Below are positions 1-5,717 of a DNA stretch of 5,782 nt, piece by piece. Positions within the stretch are counted from its first letter, which is position 1. Every line of letters starts with the position of its first letter. The translations under genes and the position numbers were made by a program. Below the pieces are notes generated by a model. It ran no database searches and had not been told where the DNA came from. It saw nothing but the letters and a program-made list of their open reading frames with translations. The stretch is from Bacteroidales bacterium (lineage in GTDB: Bacteria > Bacteroidota > Bacteroidia > Bacteroidales > Marinilabiliaceae), in NCBI GenBank assembly GCA_004552385.1, contig SFOL01000104.1, positions 1 to 5,782 on the forward strand. Reading direction: 5' to 3'.

Positions 1-1
1 A

Positions 2-133
2 GTGAACGACCCCAACCTCTGGGCAGCCGAGCACTCCGACCCCCGCTTCATTGTGCGCCACCTGCTGCGCGTGGTGGCCATGTCGTGCCTCTCCGCACGC
101 TGCGTAGCGGGCATCGATGGCAAGGTGGGCTAA
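2..133 (+). CDS. C-terminal end of an unrecognised protein (5' truncated by the window)
   Basis: An open frame enters the window at base 2 and stops at TAA 131-133, giving 43 residues beginning VNDPNLWAAEHSDPRFIVRH and ending AGIDGKVG. Thirty-eight of the 43 codons end in G or C, the same bias as the large gene in this window, and that is the main reason for treating it as real coding sequence rather than chance; frame 1 is also open here but lacks this bias. I do not recognise the family. No membrane segment or metal-binding motif can be claimed from so short a tail. It runs toward the nitroreductase gene on the other strand, and the strong hairpin 15 bases after its stop codon fits a transcription end. 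The start and most of the gene lie outside the window. Confidence 0.6.
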   Translation: MNDPNLWAAEHSDPRFIVRHLLRVVAMSCLSARCVAGIDGKVG

Positions 134-148
134 GAGTGGGGTGATGGA

Positions 149-191
149 AAGACGGCCACCATCTTTGATTTTATAAGATGGTGGCCGTCTT
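149..191. terminator. Perfect 17-bp inverted repeat, likely bidirectional terminator
   Basis: AAGACGGCCACCATCTT (149-165) and its exact reverse complement (175-191) flank the 9-base loop TGATTTTAT. The hairpin lies between two convergent genes, so it is placed to end transcripts from both sides. On the - strand the stem runs into TCTTTCC and on the + strand into CTTCCTGCTTCTT, so the U-tracts are short and the terminator call rests mainly on stem strength and position. A weaker hairpin (GCTTC 195-199, GAAGC 205-209) follows on the nitroreductase side. Confidence 0.75.
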
Positions 192-259
192 CCTGCTTCT
201 TGCTGAAGCTGACGTCTTTTGTCAATGTCACGTTTGCTCTTTTCCGCGCGCGGTGCCCG

Positions 260-955
260 TTACGCCTCGTCTTTCCAGGCGAAGTTTTCTTTTCCGGCGC
301 CTATCTCAAAGTGGCATTTCACTATGCCCAGGTCTATGCGAGTGTAGCCGGCCATCGAGAACCGCCTTTGCGCCGAGACGGTTGGCAAACAGCCGTCGCC
401 GACGTTTGTCAGCTCTATGCGGAATTTTTGCTGGTTGAGAGCCGTCGGGGCGAGCAGGGCGGCTGCGACACCCTTTTTGAACCATTCTGGCGAGTCGGCG
501 GCCGCGTTGCTTACCGCCTCCGGGGTTTTGGTCTTGTGCGCTTTGCCTTGTGTGGCTCCGTGCCCTATGGCAATGAGGCATACCACTTTCTCGTCTTCGG
601 AAAGCGTGTAGCTCTCCTTGACTTTCTTATACGTCATGCCGACCCAGCATGTGTTCAGTCCCATTGTCTGTGCCGCCAATACTATCTGCTCGCCGTAGTA
701 GCCTGTCTTCTCCTCCAGGTCGGCCGACTTGCGCCCCGCCATCACCACGTAGTTGCTCACGCCTTTGAACTTGCCGTATGACGCCATTCCGCTGAACGCC
801 CTGCTCTCGTTCGTGACAAGCTGTATGTGGAGTCCTGAGGCTTTGTTCGTCTCGTCAATCAGGGTTCGCAGAGCATTGACCTCGGCTTCGGTCAGGGCCG
901 AGCCCGTGTACTCGCGGACGCTGTGCCTCGCCATTATGGCCTCTTCTTTTGTCAT
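260..955 (-). CDS. Nitroreductase family protein, TM1586-like (FMN-dependent oxidoreductase)
   Basis: The 231-aa product is a predicted cytoplasmic flavoprotein. Family members bind FMN and use NAD(P)H to reduce nitro compounds, quinones or related acceptors; the physiological substrate here cannot be read from the sequence. The N-terminus ARHSVREYTG (residues 9-18) is the typical FMN-phosphate-binding start of the superfamily. GVSNYVVMAG (65-74) and GYYGEQIVLAAQTMGLNTCW (85-104) match the conserved core strand and central helix. APTALNQQKFRIEL (169-182) corresponds to the APSxxNxQPWxF motif, placed late in the chain, and IDLGIVKCHFEIGA (207-220) to the C-terminal helix. Motifs arranged like this suggest the TM1586_NiRdase type, although that subtype is from memory. 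I chose the ATG at 955 because MTKEEAIMARHSVREY gives the usual short lead-in; Met8 (codon 932-934) is a possible internal start. Upstream of the ATG is AGAAGAACC, at best a weak ribosome site. The gene is alone on its strand, with no visible operon partner. Confidence 0.87.
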   Translation of the reverse strand: MTKEEAIMARHSVREYTGSALTEAEVNALRTLIDETNKASGLHIQLVTNESRAFSGMASYGKFKGVSNYVVMAGRKSADLEEKTGYYGEQIVLAAQTMGLNTCWVGMTYKKVKESYTLSEDEKVVCLIAIGHGATQGKAHKTKTPEAVSNAAADSPEWFKKGVAAALLAPTALNQQKFRIELTNVGDGCLPTVSAQRRFSMAGYTRIDLGIVKCHFEIGAGKENFAWKDEA

Positions 956-1097
956 GGTTCTCTTCTGAGTGTTTTTCTTGTGTAATGTTTTGTATAACCC
1001 TAAGTTAGCTCATTATCCGCTAATAGGCCGCATCTGATAGGCATGATTTTTTTTGAAAAAAGTTGCCGTGGCCGATACAACCAAAACATATAATGCC
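956..1097. other. AT-rich divergent spacer between nitroreductase and tRNA-Arg
   Basis: This spacer separates the start of the nitroreductase gene from the tRNA promoter region and must hold control sequences for both. It contains an eight-T run, one G and a six-A run (1047-1061), which could be intrinsically bent DNA or a UP-like element, and TATAAT at 1089-1094 without a well-spaced -35 partner. No open frame with coding-like codon use was found. Confidence 0.5.
1000..1007 (-). promoter_or_regulatory. Possible -7 element of the nitroreductase promoter
   Basis: Read on the - strand this is TAACTTAG, seven of eight matches to the Bacteroidota -7 consensus TAnnTTTG, 45 bases before the nitroreductase ATG. 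No TTTG-like -33 element is seen at the usual distance, so the call is weak and rests on one near-match in AT-rich DNA. Confidence 0.25.
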
Positions 1098-1105
1098 TAT
1101 CTTTG
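1098..1105 (+). promoter_or_regulatory. Bacteroidota -7 promoter element for tRNA-Arg
   Basis: TATCTTTG is a perfect match to TAnnTTTG, the -7 box read by the primary sigma factor of Bacteroidota. Transcription would start near 1112, giving a 5' leader of roughly 44 bases before the mature tRNA that RNase P would remove. A -33 TTTG at the expected spacing is not evident; the nearest TTG (1063-1065) is too far upstream. Confidence 0.55.
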
Positions 1106-1155
1106 CATCGCAATCGGGAAGGAAATCAGTTCCACTCTTGGTTGTCAAAAGGTTC

Positions 1156-1229
1156 GGTACCGTAGCACAATTGGATAATGCCTCTGGTTACGGCCCAGAA
1201 GATTGGGGGTTCGAATCCCTCCGGTATCA
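1156..1229 (+). tRNA. tRNA-Arg (anticodon ACG)
   Basis: The 74 bases fold as a cloverleaf. The acceptor stem GGTACCG (1156-1162) pairs with CGGTATC (1222-1228) with one G-U wobble. The D-arm is GCAC-AATTGGATA-ATGC, with three pairs and one C-A mismatch. The anticodon arm TCTGG-TTACGGC-CCAGA has five perfect pairs and exposes ACG; A34 is normally deaminated to inosine by TadA so that it reads CGU, CGC and CGA. The T-arm is GGGGG-TTCGAAT-CCCTC, with one G-U pair. An A in the D-loop after GG agrees with the arginine identity element A20. The discriminator base is A, and the 3' CCA is not encoded (the next bases are CGA), so it must be added by the CCA-adding enzyme. No second tRNA follows. Confidence 0.96.
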
Positions 1230-1238
1230 CGACTTTGC

Positions 1239-1268
1239 AGAGCCATCCTTCGGGGCGGCTCTTTTTTT
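1239..1268 (+). terminator. Rho-independent terminator of tRNA-Arg
   Basis: AGAGCC (1239-1244) pairs with GGCTCT (1257-1262). Inside it a further CC-TTCG-GG element gives a UUCG tetraloop after one A-C mismatch and a U-G pair. The stem runs directly into a seven-T tract (1262-1268). It starts nine bases after the tRNA, so the tRNA is probably a single-gene transcript. Confidence 0.88.
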
Positions 1269-1366
1269 GTTTATTAGCGTTTCTTTCCCCTCCTCCCCGT
1301 TCCATCCATCTTATCCATCTTGCGACAGAGAGCATTTTGTGTACCACAAAAATTTTTCAAGTTTGT

Positions 1367-1374
1367 TAACTTTG
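1367..1374 (+). promoter_or_regulatory. Bacteroidota -7 promoter element, candidate promoter of the PglW-like gene
   Basis: TAACTTTG matches TAnnTTTG exactly and sits in the AT-rich sequence CAAGTTTGTTAACTTTGTCG. Transcription would begin near 1381, leaving a long 5' leader of about 175 bases. The nearest upstream TTTG (1336-1339) is about 27 bases from the box, longer than the usual spacing of about 19. A second, weaker candidate is TAATTTTC (1530-1537, seven of eight matches) only 19 bases before the ATG, which would give an almost leaderless message. Confidence 0.5.
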
Positions 1375-1415
1375 TCGTATGTGTGCCGCTTTCCGGCCAC
1401 TGAAGCTCTTGTCCT

Positions 1416-1440
1416 CGCCCCGCGCTGATGGGTCGGGGCG
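1416..1440 (+). promoter_or_regulatory. GC-rich stem-loop in the leader, possible attenuator or terminator
   Basis: CGCCCCG (1416-1422) pairs perfectly with CGGGGCG (1434-1440) around an 11-base loop, and GCGTTTTCTCTTC follows. The run of four T is short but makes this a candidate intrinsic terminator inside the leader. The right arm can also pair with a segment further downstream. Confidence 0.4.
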
Positions 1441-1506
1441 GCGTTTTCTCTTCATCCCAATAACAATCGAGGCTCGGTGTTTACGGCGTGGCTCTCCTGT
1501 GCCTTA

Positions 1507-1521
1507 AGCCCCGTCCGGGCT
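1507..1521 (+). promoter_or_regulatory. Small stem-loop just upstream of the large gene
   Basis: AGCCC (1507-1511) pairs with GGGCT (1517-1521) around a five-base loop, ending 35 bases before the ATG. Its left arm overlaps GCCCCG (1508-1513), which is identical to the left arm of the upstream hairpin and could compete for the same partner strand. Confidence 0.35.
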
Positions 1522-1556
1522 CTTGTGTATAATTTTCAAATTGAAGTACGGCAAAG

Positions 1557-4500
1557 ATGGGAAAGGTTCTAAGGCCTATTTATGGGCAAGGCCCTGTTAA
1601 TGCGGGCGAGAGGCGCCTTTTTGACTTCCTTGAGGTCAAATTGCCTGACGATTATTACATAGTGACCAACGGCGCATACCTCTGCCCCACGGGTGCGGTC
1701 TCGACGCAATGTGTGGAGTTCGACGCCATCGTCATAGCCCCCCATGCCATATATCATATTGAGAATAAGGACTGGGCCGGCCGACTCGAGGGCGACGACC
1801 TCTTGTGGTACATAAACTCCAATCGGTGTAACAATCCTATCAGGTCCGCCACGAACAAGAGCAAGTATCTCCACTCCGCGCTTGCCAAAAAGAACCCCGA
1901 ATGGGGCAGGGCCTTCATATCCACGGTGGTCACCTTGTCGAACAAGCAGCAGTCCAAGTTTGGCCTCGACCCGAAGTCGGAGAGCTACAAGGTCACCTTT
2001 GTCCTCGACCACAATCTTATCGACTTCCTGACCGACCCCGGCCGCCTCAGCGGTCACAAAAGCCACAATGCCATAGCCGATCTGCAGAAGCCCATTGCCG
2101 ACTATCTCACCGGCGCGGCCTCTTGCAGTCAGCATAGTAGGACCGAGGTCCTCGGGATGCGCATCGACGAAACGAGCTACGAGGATGGCTACGTGGCCTA
2201 CTCCTGCACGTCGCCAGGCCCCTTCGCACGCAAATTCAGTGTCCGCGAATATCAGCTCGACAGGGACGGGATGTCGGACCGCCAGCGTGAGATGTTCAAG
2301 AAGCAGGTGGAGAACGCGCGTAATGCGCAAGACAAGATGGGGGCTTGCCGATATATCTTGCCCACCGAGTTCTCCACCAGCGAAGACGGGTGCTTCTTCT
2401 ACGCCAAGACCTCATTCTCCGACGAGCAGTCGCTCAGGGTCGTGGCTCATAAGCGGTCTTTCACTGAGCACGAGAAGTTCCACATCATATCCGACGTGGC
2501 CAAGGCTCTCGACTTCGCCCACTCCTACTGTGTCTTCCACAGGGCCGTCTCGCCCGACAATATTTTCATCTTGCCCGATGGCGGGGCGTCGCTCGCCAAT
2601 TTTGACTTCTCGTGGTTCCCCGAGCATTCCGATGCCCAGTATACGGTGGCCGATGATCTCGCCGGCGTCAAGGAGTCGCCCTACACGGCCCCTGAGATCG
2701 CCGTGAATGATCTGTCCGCATCTTCCGACATCTTCTCGCTTGGCGTCGTCGCCTACGAGCTCTTTGTCGGCAAGCTGCCGTTCGAGAGCACCAGTTTCTT
2801 CTGCGCCGGCATGGGCGGGGTCCTGCCGCAAGAACTCCTGCCGTCGGCCATCGTGCCTGGCCTGCCCAAGTGGGCCGACACTCTGGTATCGAAGGCTGTC
2901 GTCGACTCGCCCGATAAGCGATGGGCCTCTGCGCGGGAGCTCCTCGACTTCCTCAAGGAGCATCTCGCGCCTGCCGGTCAGGAGCGCGGGCACCAGGACC
3001 TCCAGTCTGTTTGCCTCCCCGCCTCCACGGTGGTATACCTTAAGGATCTCAAGCCGGGCGACAGGATCTCAAACGATCTTGTTCTCTATGACGAGATCGG
3101 GCACGGCACGTTCGGGAGGGTCTTCAAGGCCAAGCACGTCTTCAACGAGAAGTATTTCGCCGTCAAGCTCTTTGACCGCGACACGCCTTTTGAGGCCGCA
3201 AAGTGTGAATATGACGCGCTCGCCAACCTACAGCATCCAAACATTGTCAAGTACGAGTATAACGGGATCTCACACCAAGGCCTGTTCTATACACTCATGG
3301 AGCTGCTCGAGGGCGAGAACCTCGGGGGCTACGTGAGCGGCAACAAGTCGATGCCCGTGAGGTTCGTTTTCCTCTTGGCCAGGCAGATGCTCTCCGCCCT
3401 CGTCGAGATGCAGTCGCGGACGCCGCCCATCTTCCACCGCGACATTAAGCCGCAGAACATCGTCTGGGACAGGGGCGAGAGGTTCGTGCTTATCGACTTC
3501 AACATTTCGGCTACGGTCGACAATCACTCCATCGCGGGAACCAAGCCTTTCGTCGCGCCCGATCTCATGACCGATGGCGGCAAGATGACGTGGGACGAGT
3601 CGGCCGACACCTTCTCGCTCGGCGTCACGCTTTATCAACTCCTGACCCACGCCCTGCCATGGCAAGGCTGCGGCAATGCGCCAAAGATGTCCGAGAAGCC
3701 CACCGACATCCGCGTCTACAACAATGGCATATCCGACGCCTTCGCCGACTTTGTCATGCGAGCCATCATTACCGACCGCGACAAGCGTTTCGCCTGCGCC
3801 AAGGATATGCTCTCCGCCCTCACATCCATTGGCGAGGACGGTCTGCTCCCTGCGCCGCAACCTAAGCAACTGCCTAAGCGTCATGCGACAGATGTTGACA
3901 TCGTCGACTACGTCAACTCGCTCTACAGCCAGAGCAGGCACGGCAACGGCGGCACGCGCGCTTCTGTCAGGAGCGGGGCCGCCTCCGCGCTCGACGACGC
4001 GACATACGTCACCACCAAGCTCGACAAAATTCTACTCCCCGACATCAAGAGCCTCAATTACCGCCTCGTAATCATCACCGGCAACGCCGGCGACGGCAAG
4101 ACTGCATTCATCCGCAAGGTCGAGCGCGAGGGCGAACGTCTCAAGCCTCTCACGACGAACAACGGGTCTGAGTTTTTCATTAACGGCGTGCGTTTCCTCA
4201 CCAACTATGACGGTTCGCAAGACGAGGACGACAAGGTCAACAATGATGTCCTGTTGGAGTTCTTCAGCCCCTTCTTCGGGCTCTCGGACTTCAACAAGGC
4301 CGCCGAGGGAAGAATCATTGCCATTAATGAGGGGCGGCTCGTCGACTTCCTGTCGCAGCAGCCGAAACTTAAGGTCTTGAGAGACAATATTGAGGACTTC
4401 TCTTATGACAGTGGGGACACGCGGCTTCTCCCCGGTCTTATGGTAATCAACCTCAACAAGAGGTCGGTCACCGCGCGGGCCGACGGCGGCAGCCTCGTTG

Positions 4501-5717
4501 CCAGGCAGGTGGCCGCACTGACTGCGCCGGAGCTCTGGGGCAAGTGCGCCTCATGCCCTGTCGCGGGCAAGTGCTTCATAAAATATAATGTCGACACTTT
4601 CGCCGACCGCGCCTCGGGCCACGAGGTCGTCGGCAGGCTCGAGTGGCTGCTGCGTATCGTCGTCTACAGGCGCGAGATGCACATCACCATGCGAGACCTC
4701 CGTTCCCTCATCGCCTTCATGCTTACGCGAGACTACTCTTGCAACGAGGTCAAGCGGCTCGTCATGTGGAACGAGGAGGCCAAGATGCCTTGGCTCTATT
4801 GGCAATACTATTATTTCAACGTCACTGCGCCTCCCGTCGAGCCGCCGATCCACAGCGGTTTCGATTTGCCGCCGCTCGATTCGTCTGACCGTCTCGTCAA
4901 GCTCTTGCGCGATACCGACGTCGCCGAGGTCGCTGTGCCGCCGGCCGACAGGGATCTCTTCTTCAAGCGGCTCGCCGAGACCGACTACCTGGTGTTCGAC
5001 TCACGCGGCCTCTCCATGATCAGCCAGTTCAACGACGTCAGGCAATACTGCCGACACGTGGCCGACGCCGAGTCTGTCATCCATAAGTCGCTCATCCGCC
5101 ACCAGTATTTCGAGGGTGCTGATACCGACGGATGCTCTTCTTTCAAGAGGAGGCTGCCTTTCAGGCACATGCCCGAGTTCTGCGACAAGCTGTCACAGGC
5201 CGATCCTGATGCCTTCGCGGCACTCAAACTCAGTCTCGCCAAGGCCATCTCGGCAAGCGAGGGGTGCAACAGCGACTACCTGACCGATGGCTACATGATG
5301 CTCGCCAATACCCACGTCAACGACCCCGTGTCTAAGAGTTTCAGAAGATTCCCGCTCTGCGAGTTCGAGCTCTTTGTCAACGATGCCGGTGGACTTATGC
5401 AGTACGTCGAGTATGAGAACGACAGCTTCACTTTCCGCCATAAGGCTGACTCTTTTATCCGACTCACCATCACGCTCGAGCTTTTCGACATGCTCATGTA
5501 CATCCAAAACGGCTTCTCGCCATCGGTCAACGACCTGCGAGGCCGCTTCATTGAGCTGCAGGTCTTCAAAAACCTGCTCGAGAGCAAGTCTTACTCCGAA
5601 ATACTTGTCACCAACAACTATAAGAAGTATAGCGTCATTTCCATTGACAAGGACAGGAACATCTTAATCAAATCGCTTGAGGAGCCCGCCGAGGCCCGAC
5701 TGGCGCAACATAAATAG
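1557..5717 (+). CDS. PglW-like NERD-pseudokinase-kinase-ATPase fusion (predicted phage-defence Ser/Thr kinase)
   Basis: This 1386-aa protein has no signal peptide or membrane segment and should be cytoplasmic. Residues about 14-185 form a NERD domain, with E18, E54/D56 and an E69-N-K71 motif in HIENKDWAG recalling a PD-(D/E)xK nuclease core. Residues about 205-470 have a kinase fold with HRAVSPDNI (328-336) and NFD (348-350) in place of HRD and DFG, so it is a predicted pseudokinase, though APE (378-380) and DIFSLG remain. Residues about 500-757 form a kinase with GHGTFG (515-520), AVK (K537), a probable helix-C E551, HRDIKPQN (627-634), DFN (647-649) and APD (667-669). Residues about 830-1060 form a P-loop ATPase: GNAGDGKT (842-849), a Walker-B-like IIAINEG (920-926), CxxCx5C (997-1006) and ITMRDLRS (1043-1050). 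The ATG at 1557 is the first after an in-frame stop at 1542-1544. NERD plus tandem kinases suggests PglW of BREX type 2, which acts with a methyltransferase, phosphatase and ATPase to block phage; that assignment is inference from architecture. Reading the protein as a kinase-ATPase is near certain; calling it PglW is about 60% likely. Confidence 0.9.
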   Translation: MGKVLRPIYGQGPVNAGERRLFDFLEVKLPDDYYIVTNGAYLCPTGAVSTQCVEFDAIVIAPHAIYHIENKDWAGRLEGDDLLWYINSNRCNNPIRSATNKSKYLHSALAKKNPEWGRAFISTVVTLSNKQQSKFGLDPKSESYKVTFVLDHNLIDFLTDPGRLSGHKSHNAIADLQKPIADYLTGAASCSQHSRTEVLGMRIDETSYEDGYVAYSCTSPGPFARKFSVREYQLDRDGMSDRQREMFKKQVENARNAQDKMGACRYILPTEFSTSEDGCFFYAKTSFSDEQSLRVVAHKRSFTEHEKFHIISDVAKALDFAHSYCVFHRAVSPDNIFILPDGGASLANFDFSWFPEHSDAQYTVADDLAGVKESPYTAPEIAVNDLSASSDIFSLGVVAYELFVGKLPFESTSFFCAGMGGVLPQELLPSAIVPGLPKWADTLVSKAVVDSPDKRWASARELLDFLKEHLAPAGQERGHQDLQSVCLPASTVVYLKDLKPGDRISNDLVLYDEIGHGTFGRVFKAKHVFNEKYFAVKLFDRDTPFEAAKCEYDALANLQHPNIVKYEYNGISHQGLFYTLMELLEGENLGGYVSGNKSMPVRFVFLLARQMLSALVEMQSRTPPIFHRDIKPQNIVWDRGERFVLIDFNISATVDNHSIAGTKPFVAPDLMTDGGKMTWDESADTFSLGVTLYQLLTHALPWQGCGNAPKMSEKPTDIRVYNNGISDAFADFVMRAIITDRDKRFACAKDMLSALTSIGEDGLLPAPQPKQLPKRHATDVDIVDYVNSLYSQSRHGNGGTRASVRSGAASALDDATYVTTKLDKILLPDIKSLNYRLVIITGNAGDGKTAFIRKVEREGERLKPLTTNNGSEFFINGVRFLTNYDGSQDEDDKVNNDVLLEFFSPFFGLSDFNKAAEGRIIAINEGRLVDFLSQQPKLKVLRDNIEDFSYDSGDTRLLPGLMVINLNKRSVTARADGGSLVARQVAALTAPELWGKCASCPVAGKCFIKYNVDTFADRASGHEVVGRLEWLLRIVVYRREMHITMRDLRSLIAFMLTRDYSCNEVKRLVMWNEEAKMPWLYWQYYYFNVTAPPVEPPIHSGFDLPPLDSSDRLVKLLRDTDVAEVAVPPADRDLFFKRLAETDYLVFDSRGLSMISQFNDVRQYCRHVADAESVIHKSLIRHQYFEGADTDGCSSFKRRLPFRHMPEFCDKLSQADPDAFAALKLSLAKAISASEGCNSDYLTDGYMMLANTHVNDPVSKSFRRFPLCEFELFVNDAGGLMQYVEYENDSFTFRHKADSFIRLTITLELFDMLMYIQNGFSPSVNDLRGRFIELQVFKNLLESKSYSEILVTNNYKKYSVISIDKDRNILIKSLEEPAEARLAQHK

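Larger units (their letters stand above)
1269..1556. other. Spacer and presumed leader of the large kinase-ATPase gene
   Basis: This 288-base stretch holds no convincing gene. Its first part (to about 1330) is pyrimidine-rich. A -7 box lies at 1367-1374, and two GC-rich hairpins (1416-1440 and 1507-1521) precede the ATG at 1557. A 42-codon frame (1379-1507, beginning MCAAFRPLKLL) spans the hairpins. It would start almost on the predicted transcription start and shows no family resemblance, so it is not called as a gene. Confidence 0.5.

Noticed and set aside
200..781. 193-codon open frame on the + strand opposite the nitroreductase
   Set aside because: It lies antisense to a gene with clear family motifs, has no recognisable domain, and is explained by the GC-rich third positions of the real gene.
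1047..1061. T8-G-A6 tract as a hairpin terminator
   Set aside because: The arms are separated by a single base and consist only of A-T pairs, so no stable stem can form; it is better read as bent or promoter-associated DNA.
1210..1229. tRNA 3' end as an attL site of an integrated element
   Set aside because: No second copy of this sequence and no integrase are present in the window, so an attachment site cannot be called.
1063..1428. 121-codon + strand frame crossing the tRNA
   Set aside because: It runs through the tRNA-Arg gene and its terminator, so it cannot be a real coding region.
1379..1507. 42-codon frame beginning MCAAFRPLKLL as a small gene or leader peptide
   Set aside because: Its ATG falls at the predicted transcription start, it has no ribosome site or known family, and it lacks a regulatory codon run; kept only as a side note to the attenuator idea.
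1569..2330. 253-codon open frame on the - strand inside the large gene
   Set aside because: It is a shadow of the GC-biased coding frame with Arg/Val/Gly-rich low-information content; the + strand frame has NERD motifs over the same bases.
2095..3336. Two abutting + strand frames rich in Ser, Arg and Pro within the kinase region
   Set aside because: Their composition is typical of a shifted reading of GC-rich codons, and the kinase motifs are all in the long frame, which is unbroken.
3270..3941. 223-codon open frame on the - strand under the second kinase domain
   Set aside because: It is the antisense shadow of conserved kinase sequence, with no own motif or start context.
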